Source: Cyanodermella asteris
Taxonomy: Eukaryota; Ascomycota; Lecanoromycetes; Ostropales; Stictidaceae
Length of the DNA stretch: 64,000 nucleotides
Assembly (NCBI GenBank): GCA_900618795.1
Contig: UYJD01000017.1
Location: 2,314-66,313 of the forward strand
Direction: 5' to 3'
This document shows positions 40,132 to 51,596 of this stretch, one piece after another; the first letter of the stretch is position 1, and each line of letters opens with the position of its first letter. The position numbers and the translations under genes are program-made. The notes beneath the pieces are model-generated. The model ran no database searches and was not told where the DNA came from. It saw nothing but the letters and a program-made list of their open reading frames with translations.

Positions 40132-43100
40132 AAGATTGCATGTGAGCATCTGGGCTCAACAAGGGACATGAAAGGAGCATTTGAAGCATTGGAGCGCTTA
40201 TCTGGCGTGATCATTGCGTGGCATCGCTTTATTAGACGGCAATAGAGATTGATCCAACGAGTATGACGTTCTGAGCTGACGACAGAAACTCACGGTTCAC
40301 GACCTGTTTTGACTGGCCGAGATACCTTGTTTCCCTGTAATTTCGGCGAGCAACGATTCCGTCGATCGCCCACGATGCGTGAGATGCAAAGTTGCTGAAG
40401 TGGTCCGCATATCAAGTTTTCTTTGTGTTTCTGCTCCTTCGAAACTCAATTTTGCTTTTGTTCGATACACTTTTGGCTCTTCATTCGGCAACCCAGTTCT
40501 GACCCGAGATCGACTCTAATCAACGTGAACAAGTGGCCTTTTGTGCTTCTTACATAGATCCTCCTTTCGAGCATAGACATGAGCCGTGAGGGCATGTCTC
40601 CTGGCAAAGTGTTCCAAGAGGCGATCCTCGCAGTCCTGTCAACCCGTTCCCACTTTGTCACCGGAGGGCATAATAGCTGTTGTTGGCAGAGCCGAGGAAT
40701 CTACCATCGAAGCAGACGGCCTATCTTCAGAGCGCAATCGCCGTGATCCCATCCGGCGGTGCACTGCGAAGATGTCGCCAGCAATCGCGATGCAGTGTTG
40801 TCGAGGCCAAGCGTGCAGCTCTGCCAAATCTCGTGCTTGCAAGGAATAAGCAAGCCACATCGTCAACAACCTTCATCCCCTGGCACATATCAACAGGCCA
40901 CGTGCCCCCGATGCCCGGAAAGCAACGCGCAAGCCATAACGAAACCAAAAACAGAAACCGAGTCATGCGCTCCGATCAAGCAAATCGTGTGTGTAATCGG
41001 CCCGTCCGGCGCTTATGTTATTTTTGATAGGACGTTGAATTGTGCTTCGATAGTTAGCCATCAGCATGGGCAGTCAGGCTAGTCAGCACGCTGCTGTCGG
41101 GCCAGTAGCCCTGATCAGGCCTGTCAGCTCTATTTTGCTGTGCCATCGTGATGAAGGACGAGTTAAGGAATGCCATCTCAGAGTTCATCACTGTCAGGGG
41201 ACGCAGCGTTCTTACTTCTTAGCTGACATTGCAGCTTCCAAGTTGGGCAAGCTCGGCGACAGGCATGGTCGTGGGTATGATGCTCGGGCGCAAGTCCTTG
41301 ACGCCCACCAGTTCATTCATAAGCGCGGTCAGCGCCGGTGAACCATGATGAGCGATCACACGGTCCAGCGCAGACCATCCAGCGAGGTGAGGTTGCGGTG
41401 TGCCTGTTTGTAATCGGACCTAAAACTTGGCTTCATGATCTAAAGAGAGCCTCAAACACGTGGCAAGCTGAATTGATGAAAGGTTAGATTCGGGCAAAGA
41501 AGGGTGATACGATGGCAGCCGCAAGCAGAGACGGCAGAGAGAGAGGATGAGGGACTAGCGTACTTTCCTTTGCGGCACACATCGTCTGCCAAAGCCTGTT
41601 TGCCTCTGGGCAAGAGAGCGATGCAGAAGTCAATTTTGGGTTCTCGACAAAGGTGCTCGTTTGCAAACGAGAGAGCGGCCGATTGGCCATGGTACACAGC
41701 AGTGGGCGCCAATCTAACAGATGCACCGCTGGGTTCATGAACGAAACACAAAGTCTTCCCGTAACGCCGCCATTAACAGTACAGTACAGTATCATGATTT
41801 GACGGTGATGAGATTTGACATCGGCTGATTGGCACGGGTTCAAAAGCACTTGCTGGTATCATGGCACCAAAACAAGCAAGGCCCCACCGCTCTAACTACC
41901 GTAGCTGATGTCCTAATATAGTAGTGCCATGAGTCGAGGCTCTTTCGCTCCATTGTCACTGGGGACTAGGCGGCGCAAATGGTCAACACGGACATGCAGG
42001 CGCTTCCAGGAAGCCGTTGAGCGAAGTCGTCTGCTGGCCTTCCCTGTCCGACCCCATGGTCCGGTCGTCGGCTTTCCAATTTTCCATCAACATAGCCAAG
42101 TTGTCAAGGTGAGCAAGGGCACTGTCAAGGCAGCGGTATCAGCCGCGTATGTTCCTGGACAACTCCGATGATAATGGCAAGAATGATGCGTCAGTGACGA
42201 GCTCGTGGCGCTGGCTCGAAGGATGGAGCTGGTATGAGGAATTGTGCTTGCACAGGTAGAGGTGTCGAGGGCCTTCCAGGAACGGAAGCATGTCCGAGTC
42301 GACGGCATGGCAGACACATGGCCGCTGGATCCGCAGATCTGGCCCACGGCCCCAGATTTCCTGTCATGCGCCGTCGATCATGGCTCCGAGGACAGATGGT
42401 GAGACGCAACCACCCATCCACCGCGTCGATCAGTGTGGCAGCCCACGATAATGGACGATTGGGCTTGCGCGGCTCGTAGCCCGACTTTGTTGTACAACCC
42501 AACAGGGCCAACAGGCCTGGGTGTTTTCCGTGTCGGGAATTGTCGTCGGCGTTTTGTGAGGCTGAAAAACTGGCCAAGATTGCGCGAGCAGACTTCGAAA
42601 GAGCGCGACTGTTGTGGCATTCCATCGATCCGGCCTACACATAGATAATCACTTGACTGGATCCTCTGTGACCAGTCGTACTGCCTACCTTGATTTTCGG
42701 CGCGTTGAGAAGGACGAGCAGCGGTGATTCTGTCCCGTTGCTCTAGCTGAGACGAAAAACGCCATCAACCCGGAACGAAGAGAGACGCACGCTATAGACA
42801 GTGACGGATCCCCTTATTCAACAATTCCATTGTAGGACATGATTGCAATCTACTTGCTCGATTTCGCCAATCTCTTCACCAGACCCTGGTCGTGCTTGTA
42901 GGCGTAAGACTGACAGGGCAGTGATGGCGTATGGATGGCTTTCTCCACCTGCAGCGCCCGACCAATGCGTCGCGTACAGACGGAACAGAGTCGTGCCTCG
43001 ACAGCCGAGAAAGTGCGTCCCGGAACGAGCTGGGTACCTCTAGTAAGTGGAACATCTCGATTACCTGCCGTTACAGCAGGAATAGTACTAGTAGGTTGGA

Positions 43101-46100
43101 GCTATGATGCCATCGACGGTGTGCCGACCGGGTAAAGTCGATCACAGCTGGCGCCAGAAGCGGCAAAGTTGTGGGAGGGGAGGCTGACACTGTGACTTCG
43201 TGGAAACCCGGCCGTAACCCACGAGCCGCTTCTGAAGAGGCCGGGTCGATCGTCAGGCCGATCAAACGACAGTTTTTTTGTGATTGGCGATCAAACAGAA
43301 GTTGAAGCTCCTCCTTCTCGCTTCTCACAATGCCGTCTATCACGAGTCTCACGACGGCTTCTCCTGCACGCAGAAACAACGTGCTGTGGTTGCACTGATC
43401 CGAAGTGCGAAACACTGCAGAAGCCTCGGAAACGTGGTCGCGAACAATTTCATGTTCTCGAGGCGTGATGCGTGTCGTCGATCGCAAGTAATTGGCATTG
43501 CCGTAACTCATGACGGTGCCATCAATCAGAGGTCAGCTTTGTCCTTTAACACATGCCGAAAGACCCCAGCTGAGAGTCGAACCGTGCGTCCATGGAAGCC
43601 ACACAGGGAGGATGAAGGCCGGAACCTTTGGCCAGTTTTGCTATCGGCAGCTGCAGATCACAGCGGGCAGAGGATGAGGTGTACAGAAGTAAGTACATAC
43701 TTCGAACGGGCGACCAATCTTGCGGTGTGTCCTTGGCGCGTACAGTCCAAAACGATTAGTGGGAGCGGCTCGGGCGATTAGGTACAGCAAGAGCCGTAAG
43801 ACACTGCTAGCAGCTGAAATCGGCGTTCGCACTTCGCATCGCAGGCATCATGTCTTTCAGGCCAGTAATAGCGTCCTCCCACGCACCAAAATACCTGACT
43901 CGTGTCTGTACCCTGGTTTGCTCTCCTACGGCTTTCTCCGACTTGACCTCGAAGCTTGTCCGAGACATGGCCGATGTTTAATGAACCGGCTAATAATCAC
44001 GCTACAAAAGCTGGCCAATGCTCACATCCTGTCGATCTTGGTTCACTGCTTAAAATTTGCCGGAACTTGCTGCGATCAAACCACAAAATCGTCTTGGTGC
44101 GCCGGTATCGCGGTAATTCACTGCACATCATTGTAGTGATAGCACAGGCTGGGTGCTTCTTACCTGCTGTCGACGTTGCTCGGTTGTAGAGCCTGGGCTT
44201 TCCTAGACGCCAACCTGGTCCGCCGCCAGAACATTTCAGTGTCGAGTGGAAACTGTGGAAGGCATGGTGGCTTTGCATCTGAAGAATCTGGGATAGGTTG
44301 TTAAGGTTTTGCGCCAACGCAACTTTGCTTATCACGCTGATCGACCATCTCATTCGAGGTTCGAACCATGCGAATCAGGAGACGCCGTTTGGTCGCTGTC
44401 GCTCTTCTGACCGTGATGAGGTTAAAGCGCAAGGCAACATCCCTGCTAGGCCCCTGAACTTCCGTTGAACCGTATGTACGCAAGAAGCGTCGATCAAACG
44501 TCGTGTGCTTTGGTTTTGTCCTTCTCTGCTCATCCGTAATTCCGTATCCACACATCCGTCATTTGCAAGTCCGACCGCGGAACATTGTGGCGTGCACCAT
44601 GTGAGAGTGAAATTGGCCTTCATTTTTCTTTCAACACAGTAATTCACATCTCGCCCAGGCGATGGCTGATGAGCCAGTACGGGCAAGTGAAGACAGCCTG
44701 TTGGTTTCGATGACTGACACTCTTGAAGAATATCCTATTGCCGTAGGTCTGGCAGGATTGGTCCCGTTTTTGGGGATTGATGGAATATCGGGATTAAGCG
44801 ATACAATGCCTTGACCTAATAATGATGATCGGTCGGCCCTCACCCCTGAAAGATTCCCGGACCACACGTGCGCAGAGCCAGACTACAGCGTTGTTATCGA
44901 GGCTCGAAGGTGTTGGCAAACAGGAACATCCACCACCGGGAATGTGGGGTGAGAAGGGATAAAATCTCCGAGGCCTGAGCCCGTCGGCTCGGCAGCAAGA
45001 GTGCTTGGCTTGCTCGTCGCGCAGCGTATCGAATCTATCTTTGGTTTAGTTTGCACGCTTGCAGCGGCTTGAAGCGGTCTGTGGATAGTGTGGCGGCGGG
45101 TTTGCCAGTCTCGCCCAGCCGTACAGCCGTACTTTGAAAAGGGGCGGTCAAGCTGAGGAGCGCCAAGTATCTTGAATAGCTCGCATGTGGGTAAGAGACA
45201 TGTTGACAAGCTCCCCGGCATCTGTTCGAATGGCCTGGATGGAAGGTGATGACGAGTCCTCAGGATTCTAGAGAAGTCGAGAGGGTTGACTCCCGTGAAG
45301 TTACCACGGCTCAGGCGCAGATCCACGAGCGGATCGACGACGCAGTCAGCAGCATACCGAATTTGCAAGCCGCTTCTTGTGGCAGAATAATGCGAGAAGA
45401 AAGCACCACATGCGCCAGGTCAAGAGTGGTAGATCCTTTGAATTCGACCGGGCTGGAGAGGTGCCGTAGTGCAAGACAGTACAAAAGCAGAGTGTAACCG
45501 AACTTTTTAAACTTTTATCGAGAGACGCAGTGTCCACGGAATGCTCAAGGCCACCTCATCATCAGACCTATTACCATCAGCAGTTCCTGGTGAGCCAGTC
45601 AAACGCCAGCTGAGCGTTATGACGAAAAGGGGCGGCCATGCGAAATGAATTGTAATTAATTACTAAGGCCCCTGGATATGAATGGTCAGCTGGGTCCGTC
45701 CTGTCTGGCTGTGGCGGTAGTCTTTGATGATGTCGCTCGGTCGAAAAGGAAGGCTGAAGCAGTTGATGACTGTAAAATTTGCATCTCGCCACAGAGGCGA
45801 CAGAGAGGCGAGGCTGGTGGCAAGTGTCACGGCACGAGGCTCTTCCGTAGTGGTGGGTGAAGGAATAGCATTCGTGTTCGAGGAGCGGCCCCACTACGGA
45901 TTCGACTTGATCTGCGATCTGACGAGACAGAGAGGGCCATGTCGGCTGTCGCGAGACAGGACTGACGTCTTCGCTCACTTTCGCAGCAGGGTGGGAGTGG
46001 TTGATCCAAACCCACAGTCAGTCGGCAGATCATCATTCGTCGGCAGATCCTCATGCATGCCGATTGCTGATTCTCATCATCACGCCTGTGCGTCCCCTGT

Positions 46101-46312
46101 GGCCCTGTCGTCCTGTACCACCTTTTTCGCCATGCTGTGCCATGACCACATCTCCGCAGCCTAATGATGCTGCTGACGCCGATTGCTGAGGCGGGATGTA
46201 CCTATGCCATGCATGCAAGCAAGCCGAACAGGCGCACCTCTTTGCATGCACGGTGGGGCGCACCGCAGAGAGCTGTGCAACAAGGATGACGACCCGCGGT
46301 TCGATCATGCCT

Positions 46313-46336
46313 GGCGGCGGCGGCAGCAGCAGCAGC
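46313..46336 (+). repeat. Compound trinucleotide microsatellite (GGC)n(AGC)n
   Basis: About four GGC units run directly into about four AGC units in non-coding sequence. A short simple repeat of no clear function. Confidence 0.7.
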
Positions 46337-46593
46337 TGGGCGAAGTAGACGAGCGCAGTGTGCATCGCCAACACTGGGATGGATAGAGTGAATATCCAAC
46401 ATGGCTCGATGTTCAGTTCCAACGTTACGGGCAGCAGACTTCTGGACGCTTGCTCCTTTCGTGAGGTCCTGCTTGTGCCGGACCAACGTGCTGGGTTGGG
46501 GCTGACCTCGGTTGCGCACACAAGGACGAGGCTAAAGGGATTCCGCAGGCTCTCATAGGCGCTTTTCTGGTGTAAAGAACCAGGGCATCGCGC

Positions 46594-46610
46594 ACAGTAC
46601 AGTGTACTGT
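46594..46610. promoter_or_regulatory. Perfect 17-nt inverted repeat ACAGTACA-G-TGTACTGT
   Basis: Eight-base arms are exact reverse complements around one spacer base, about 1 kb upstream of the zinc-finger start codon. A related direct repeat ACAGTACAGTACAGT occurs near 41776. It could be a site for a dimeric DNA-binding protein. The function is unknown. Confidence 0.3.
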
Positions 46611-47094
46611 AGGATTATTGTTGCATGCAGTCGAAGATTCGACCAGCCGGATCCCGGATCTGGTGGCCCTGAGATCGCACAAGATCCGTCGCCGTCTAGT
46701 CGTCAATCTGCGGTCCTGTCAAGTGTCTTCCTGCATCTGCCGGCTCCAGCTGTCGTCGTCGCCGTCGTCTTTCGTCTCCGTCTCGGATTTCTCACGCTTG
46801 CAGCTGCAGCTCCCGCGCCATCGCCGACGCCACCAGGCCGCATTCTGACCCTCTGTCCCGCTGGCCAGGCTGTTCTGATTCTACTGTGCGGTGTAGCGCT
46901 ACGGCAGCCCTGCTCGAGGCCGTCCGGTCTTGTTGCGGCGTCTCGCAGTTGTTGCCGTTGCTGGTGGAGTGTGCAGAGTGCAGAGTGCTGGGGCGCCTCG
47001 ACCAACAGCCGTTCGTCGCTGACGATCGTCGTTGGAAGCTACAGGCGAAGATCCGTCTCTTGCTCTGCTGTGTCGTCACACCTCACTGCCGAAG

Positions 47095-47121
47095 TACCTA
47101 CCTACCTACTTACTACTACTT
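47095..47121 (+). repeat. TACC/TACT short tandem repeat
   Basis: Consecutive TACC units pass into TACT/ACT units within the probable 5' leader of the zinc-finger gene. Confidence 0.6.
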
Positions 47122-47625
47122 GCACACGCACCTCACGTCAGCTTCGCCCACTCTACAAACGCCAACCTAGCTCTCCAAGCTCCGCCTTCCTCGCGCGAAT
47201 CACCACCGATCATTGCCGCATCGCATTGACTGTATTCTCCATCGCTCCCAGTTCTCAGATCCCTCCTAGCTGTATCCCAGACTATACAGCATTACCCAGC
47301 CTTGTCCTCCTCCAGCTCCACTCCGCCAGCCTTGTTGCTCCATTCCTTTATCGGACGACTACATTCTCAAGTCTCTGCTGGAGTTGACGCTCAAGTCTGT
47401 TGATGTGTGAGTCCTGCCCTCTCGACGCTACTTGAAATCGATCGGCGGACATGTGTTCGTCTGATCTTCCTGTGTTGCAGCTTGATCGCGTGTGTCGTCG
47501 GGAATGTGACCTGTTGTCTTGCAGTCATCATACTCACACTGCTGAGAATTTCACCAATTTAATATATCTACGGGAACTGACTTGACTGACACGACACTTC
47601 TTAGTACTTGGAGGGCGGCTTGCGG

Positions 47626-49106
47626 ATGCCCGAGCCACCCAAGGACGCCCGCAAAGGCAACAAGAACAGCAAGAACATGGCCGCCGCAGCTTTTGTCCCC
47701 CCTCCGAACATTTCACATCCAGCCATGCCGTCTTCACAGCCTCCAAATTCGAATCAATCTCCGGATGGTGACTCCAATTCCCAAGTGGGAGAGCGTCTGC
47801 CAAGCATTCACTCTCTATTGAATTCAGGCCCTGCTGCACCTCCACCAGCAAATTTAGGTACGTGAATGCTCTTTTTTCACAGATAGTTCGCCAGCATGAC
47901 TGACTCGGGTATAGATCCAAAGAGACCCGAAAACGACCGAGCACAGCATCCTCCCAACGGGGTAAGTGTGATACAGCATCAGCGGACCAGCTCGACGGAG
48001 ACCACTAATTTTGCCTCGTTGAGACTGACGCAGCTTCAGTCTCCTCTCAACAGCTCGTTTCCGCGAAATCCTCCTCATCGTTTGCGCCCCATGGAACCAT
48101 TATCATCGCATCCTACCGGCTTTCCACCCACGGCAGCTTATGCGGGCTCCCCATACCAAAGCCATGTCCAACCTACCCCGAGTTTGCAGCACTACCCATC
48201 GCCGACGCCAAGTCAAGCCCAGCCGTACTACACTCCCGCGAGAGCGCCTCATCTTTCCATGATAGATCCTGCGCTGACTGGGGGTGCTCCCGTGCCTGTC
48301 GATCCAGCTTTGCAACACCCTCAACACGTCTCCTCGACCGGTGCACCGTTGCCACCAACACTTCATACCTTGGATCCCCTGCTTGGAGGTCAACCAGCTC
48401 CCACGTCTGTCCCGGCCCCTCTGGTGGTTCAGCCACGAGGACTTGCACCCCTCTCGGTGCCTCAGTATCAGCTACCCAGCGTCGCTCCAGCTACGTCTGC
48501 GCCCCCCGTGAGCATACCACCAATAAGCTCCGTGACCGCATCCCTGACGCATAACACAATCCCTGCGACAATACCTCAGTCTCCTGCATCCGTCATCTCG
48601 GCAGTCGGAATTGCAGGACCTGGTGCAGTGCCGGCCACACCTACTTCGGCGTATCCAGGTACAGCATCTGATCGATATACCTGTGACATTTGCAAGAAGA
48701 GCTTCAGTAGACCTTCATCTCTCCGCATTCACACACACAGTCATACTGGCGAGAAACCATACACTTGCAGTAAGCCTGGTTGCGGGAAGTCTTTCAGTGT
48801 GCGCAGCAACATGAAACGACATGAGCGGGGCTGTCATTGTGGCGAGGGCGATGGGACTTCTGCACCTACTCCTGAAGTCAATTTTGCAAGTCCTCCGATC
48901 CGAGGTAGGGGCAACACAATTAAGGAAGAGGAAAGCATTGGTAGCCATGAAGACGAGGATGAAGAGATGGACGATGCAGAGAGGGATGGAATCAAAGCTG
49001 GTAAGTTCCGGCAACGGAATAACAAGACTGGCTTCACCTCCACTTCAAGTTCTTGCTGACGTTCATGGTAACAGAAAGTCCCGCTCGCAAACGAGCCCGA
49101 AGTTAG
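47626..49106 (+). CDS. C2H2 zinc-finger transcription factor (two fingers)
   Basis: Exons: 47626-47857, 47915-49000 and 49075-49106, giving 449 residues, or 425 if an additional 72-nt in-frame intron at 47962-48033 is spliced. Splicing joins ANL to DPKRPEND and GIKA to ESPARKRARS, the latter a basic nuclear-localisation-like C-terminus. An N-terminal motif RLPSIHSLLN is shared with several fungal C2H2 regulators. A Pro/Ser/Gln-rich stretch of about 250 residues follows. Two tandem fingers lie at about residues 333-390: C-x2-C-x12-H-x3-H (CDICKKSFSRPSSLRIHTHSH) and C-x4-C-x12-H-x4-H, linked by TGEKPY. A Glu/Asp-rich segment comes before the basic tail. It is a probable sequence-specific DNA-binding regulator. 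The start could instead be the in-frame ATG at 47677 (MAAAAFVPPP), which has a good context. The unusually long upstream region suggests a tightly regulated gene. Confidence 0.88.
47858..47914 (+). other. Intron 1 of the C2H2 gene
   Basis: A 57-nt intron with donor GTACGT and acceptor GGTATAG, phase 1. It is needed to keep the long frame open. Confidence 0.85.
47962..48033 (+). other. Candidate 72-nt in-frame intron in the C2H2 gene
   Basis: A consensus GTAAGT donor, an ACTAAT branch candidate and a GACGCAG acceptor enclose 72 nt, exactly 24 codons, without a stop. Phase 0. Retention would insert 24 residues rich in Ser and Thr. Confidence 0.6.
49001..49074 (+). other. Last intron of the C2H2 gene
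   Basis: A 74-nt intron with donor GTAAGT and acceptor GGTAACAG, phase 1. Reading through it would give a different 18-residue end, whereas splicing gives the basic tail ESPARKRARS. Confidence 0.85.
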
Positions 49107-49832
49107 GAACTTTGGGGTTGTCCATCTACCCGCAGAATAAGAAGAACCCGAAAAGCCTCACGGTCTGCTTTCTCGTAGAATCCTGGAAGAGCTTACGGCA
49201 TTGCATCACTTGGTGTCTGGAGTCTTTTAGCTTGTGCGGCTGTAACCATACAGAGAAGGGCTTTCCAAGAGTTGGGCTTGCTCGTTACGCTTGATACCTC
49301 GATATCCCGCATCGGCATACGGCATGGGGAATGTTTTCAGACACGGCTGTACCACTACACATTGAGGAAGAACAGGCGTTGGGCGCGGACATGATCAGCA
49401 CAGAGTGGAAGCGGACGTTACGACTGAACCGATGATTTTCGCTTCGCAGGCTGGCTAACATCACCGGGATGATGGAGGTACTGGTGCGTCGGACTACGCG
49501 ACAGCGTTGATCGAGGAGATTATTGCCCAAAGTCAAGAGTCGAGCCATGTACCGCGATTTTGAATCTCGATCATCTCATGTCTGTCTTGCCAGGCAATCT
49601 TCGATATTGCTTCATCGCGCCGTGGCTGGGCACACTTTGACGCCCACAATACGTAATCTCTGCCGATCATAACGACATTGTATTCTAGCAAAAAGATCTG
49701 CACGTTCTCATCACATCCAAATCTCGATCTTTCGACGTCCAAAAAGTGCAGACAAAAAACAGAATATGCAACAAGAGCACCCTCACAATGCTCCGACAAG
49801 AGGTCTTGCCCCCCCTGATCATTATTCCTTGC
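49107..49832. other. Convergent 3' spacer, C2H2 gene / thioesterase gene
   Basis: About 730 bp that should hold both 3' UTRs. Minus-strand frames at 49285-49799 have no domains. Confidence 0.5.
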
Positions 49833-51596
49833 CTACAGCTTCCCCTTCTCCGCATTTTGCTGTAACCTTACCACCCCCTCCTGTATGCACGTCGCCAACA
49901 ATTCCCCCTTCCGATTCCAGACCTTCTGAAACACCAAACCCCTCCCATCACCCGCCCACGGACTTTCCATCTCCTGGAAAAGCCACTCGTCCGCTTTAAT
50001 CGCCGCAGGCTTATGGAAGTAAATACTATGATCCAGGCTGACCATCATACCAATGCTCCGAGGCGGACCCTTTGCATCTTCATTCTCGGCTTCTTCGAGT
50101 TTGGCGAGGTCGTCGTTGGGTTTGGTTGAGGTTGGAATTGCTTTAGCGGTGGATGGAGATGATGATGATGAGGAGGAGGAGGAGGGGGGGGGTTCTTCGT
50201 TGGAGCCTTTGATGGTGGCTCGGGGCGAGGAGAAGCGCCAGAGGTTTTGGACGCGGGCGACTGTGCCGATGAACCAGCTGTCGGACATGTAGGCTAGGGC
50301 GGAGAGGTGGGCTTCTTGGCCCGCGGCGGAGGTTATTTTGCCGCGGGCTCTGACCCATTGGTGGGTTCGTTTGGTTTCGGGACGTTTCGAGGCCGCTATC
50401 GATAACTGGGTCAGCATACCATCCTTCAACAGCAATGGCATCGAAACAGGCAAGCGAAGATTGAGCAGCGGGAAGCAGGCATCGCGACCGAAGGGGTCCG
50501 ACCTGCGGGATGCTCGAGACAGGATGGGCTTTTCCTTGGGGTGTTTGCGTTTTGCGTTTTGCGTTTGACAATGGTCTTGATCGTGTTGGTGGGCCACCTA
50601 CCACCGTCCACTTGGACGACTTCGACGGGATCTCTTCGCCATAATACCTCCAGCATACCGCCCGAGGTCATCCCGGAGTAGTTCTCGCCCGCTTTGAGCG
50701 GGTCCTCGAGCGTCCATTCTCCGACCTTGACAGACGCGTTGCTGGGCGGTATGGTCTGGCCCCATCCACCCCAGTCTCGTCGTATATAATCACTCTGTCG
50801 ACCGACCGGCTGAGATTGAGACGGTCCCTCCTTTGACGTTCCCGCTTGTTCTCCCGCCTCACGATGCCATCTCGCCCGCTGCTCAAACCTCGAAGCGACA
50901 CTGTACTCACCATTAGTCAACGCAATCCTCCTATGCTCAAAAGGCCCCGCCGCCTCCCTTTCCCTCTCCCGTTGTTCCTCCCCCTGACTCCCCACCTCCT
51001 TCGCCCGCTCCCTCTCCTCTTCCTCCAAAATCAAATCCAACCCCTTCGCGACCCCGTCCGGCAACTCCGCTTCGTGCCTTACGGTCTCAAACTTCCCATC
51101 CTGATCCGCTTTCGCAAAACTCAACGTCGTCGTAAAGATACACCGTCCCTCTTGTCTCGCTTGCACGGTCCGCGTCATGAAGCTCTTGCCGTCGCGCACC
51201 CGCTCGACCGAGTAGATGACGGGAATGTCGACGTTGCCCGCGAGCACGAAGTAGCAGTGCATGCTGTGGACGTAGAATTTGGAGTGATTGTTCGCGGCGC
51301 TGGGGGGCGGGATGGTGAGTTGGGCGGCGGCGAGAGATTGGGCGATGGCGGCGCCGCCATAGATGCCGCGGGCGCTGGGAGGGTGCCAGAGGGGGCGGGT
51401 GTTGGTGAAGAGGTCCTAGAAGAAGAGGATGAGTTAGTACGTACACCGATTGGGCGCCAGAACTGTGTCATTGAGGGCTTTGGAGGCGTCTGCGACGCAC
51501 CTTGTCGATGATCTTGAGGGATGTGAGCTCGAGGACATTCTCGATCGGGGCTTTTGAGGCATCGTCCGCCGGCGGCGGAATGAGAGTCTTCGGCAT
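49833..51596 (-). CDS. Acyl-CoA thioesterase II-like protein (double hotdog)
   Basis: Best model: exons 51596-51501, 51415-50598 and 50502-49833, giving about 527 residues. The first intron (51416-51500, 85 nt) is clear. The second (about 50503-50597) is placed by frame only and its ends are uncertain. The N-terminal hotdog carries TRPLWHPPSARGIYGGAAIA and FYVHSMHCYFVLAGN, then the conserved IPVIYSVERVRDGKSFMTRTV. The C-terminal hotdog carries TKRTHQWVRARGKI, AHLSALAYMSDSWFIGTVAR and MVSLDHSIYFHKP, with the catalytic-type Asp and Thr/Gln positions of the TesB family. Family knowledge: these enzymes hydrolyse acyl-CoA to free acid and CoA, usually in peroxisomes. A Glu/Arg-rich insert of about 100 residues follows the first hotdog, and a poly-Ser insert lies near residue 400. 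No C-terminal SKL is present (the protein ends AEKGKL). Confidence 0.88.
50156..50192 (+). repeat. GAT/GAG trinucleotide repeat inside the thioesterase gene
   Basis: GAT units pass into GAG units and end in a run of G. On the coding (minus) strand this encodes the Pro-Pro-Pro-Ser and poly-Ser insert. It is absent from the usual TesB fold and probably varies between strains. Confidence 0.75.
51416..51500 (-). other. Intron 1 of the thioesterase gene
   Basis: An 85-nt GT...AG intron (donor GTGCGT, acceptor CTTCTAG). It joins LKIIDK to DLFTNTRPLWHP. Confidence 0.88.

Larger units (their letters stand above)
40132..47625. other. 7.5-kb gene-poor region upstream of a C2H2 factor
   Basis: No supportable gene is visible across 7.5 kb, by far the longest gap in the window. 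The open frames are short, overlapping and without domains. The sequence is not AT-rich and shows no terminal repeats, so I see no sign of a mobile element. The last kilobase (about 46,680-47,400) is pyrimidine-rich and probably the transcribed leader of the zinc-finger gene. A donor-like GTGAGT at 47407 with acceptor candidates at 47481, 47525 and 47604 suggests a 5'-UTR intron. Confidence 0.6.

Noticed and set aside
42191-42648. Several overlapping frames of 70-144 codons in the gene-poor region
   Set aside because: They overlap each other on both strands without any family signal, as expected of GC-rich non-coding DNA.
44345-44380. GGTTCGAACC sequence resembling a tRNA T-loop
   Set aside because: The flanking bases do not pair into a T stem, acceptor stem or anticodon arm.
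46602-47387. A 261-codon plus-strand frame upstream of the C2H2 gene
   Set aside because: It starts at GTG, the composition is just a translated pyrimidine-rich leader, and no domain is present.
40132-47625. Possible transposon or virus-like relic filling the long gap
   Set aside because: No terminal repeats, no polymerase, integrase or transposase-like blocks, and no AT-rich RIP-like composition were seen.
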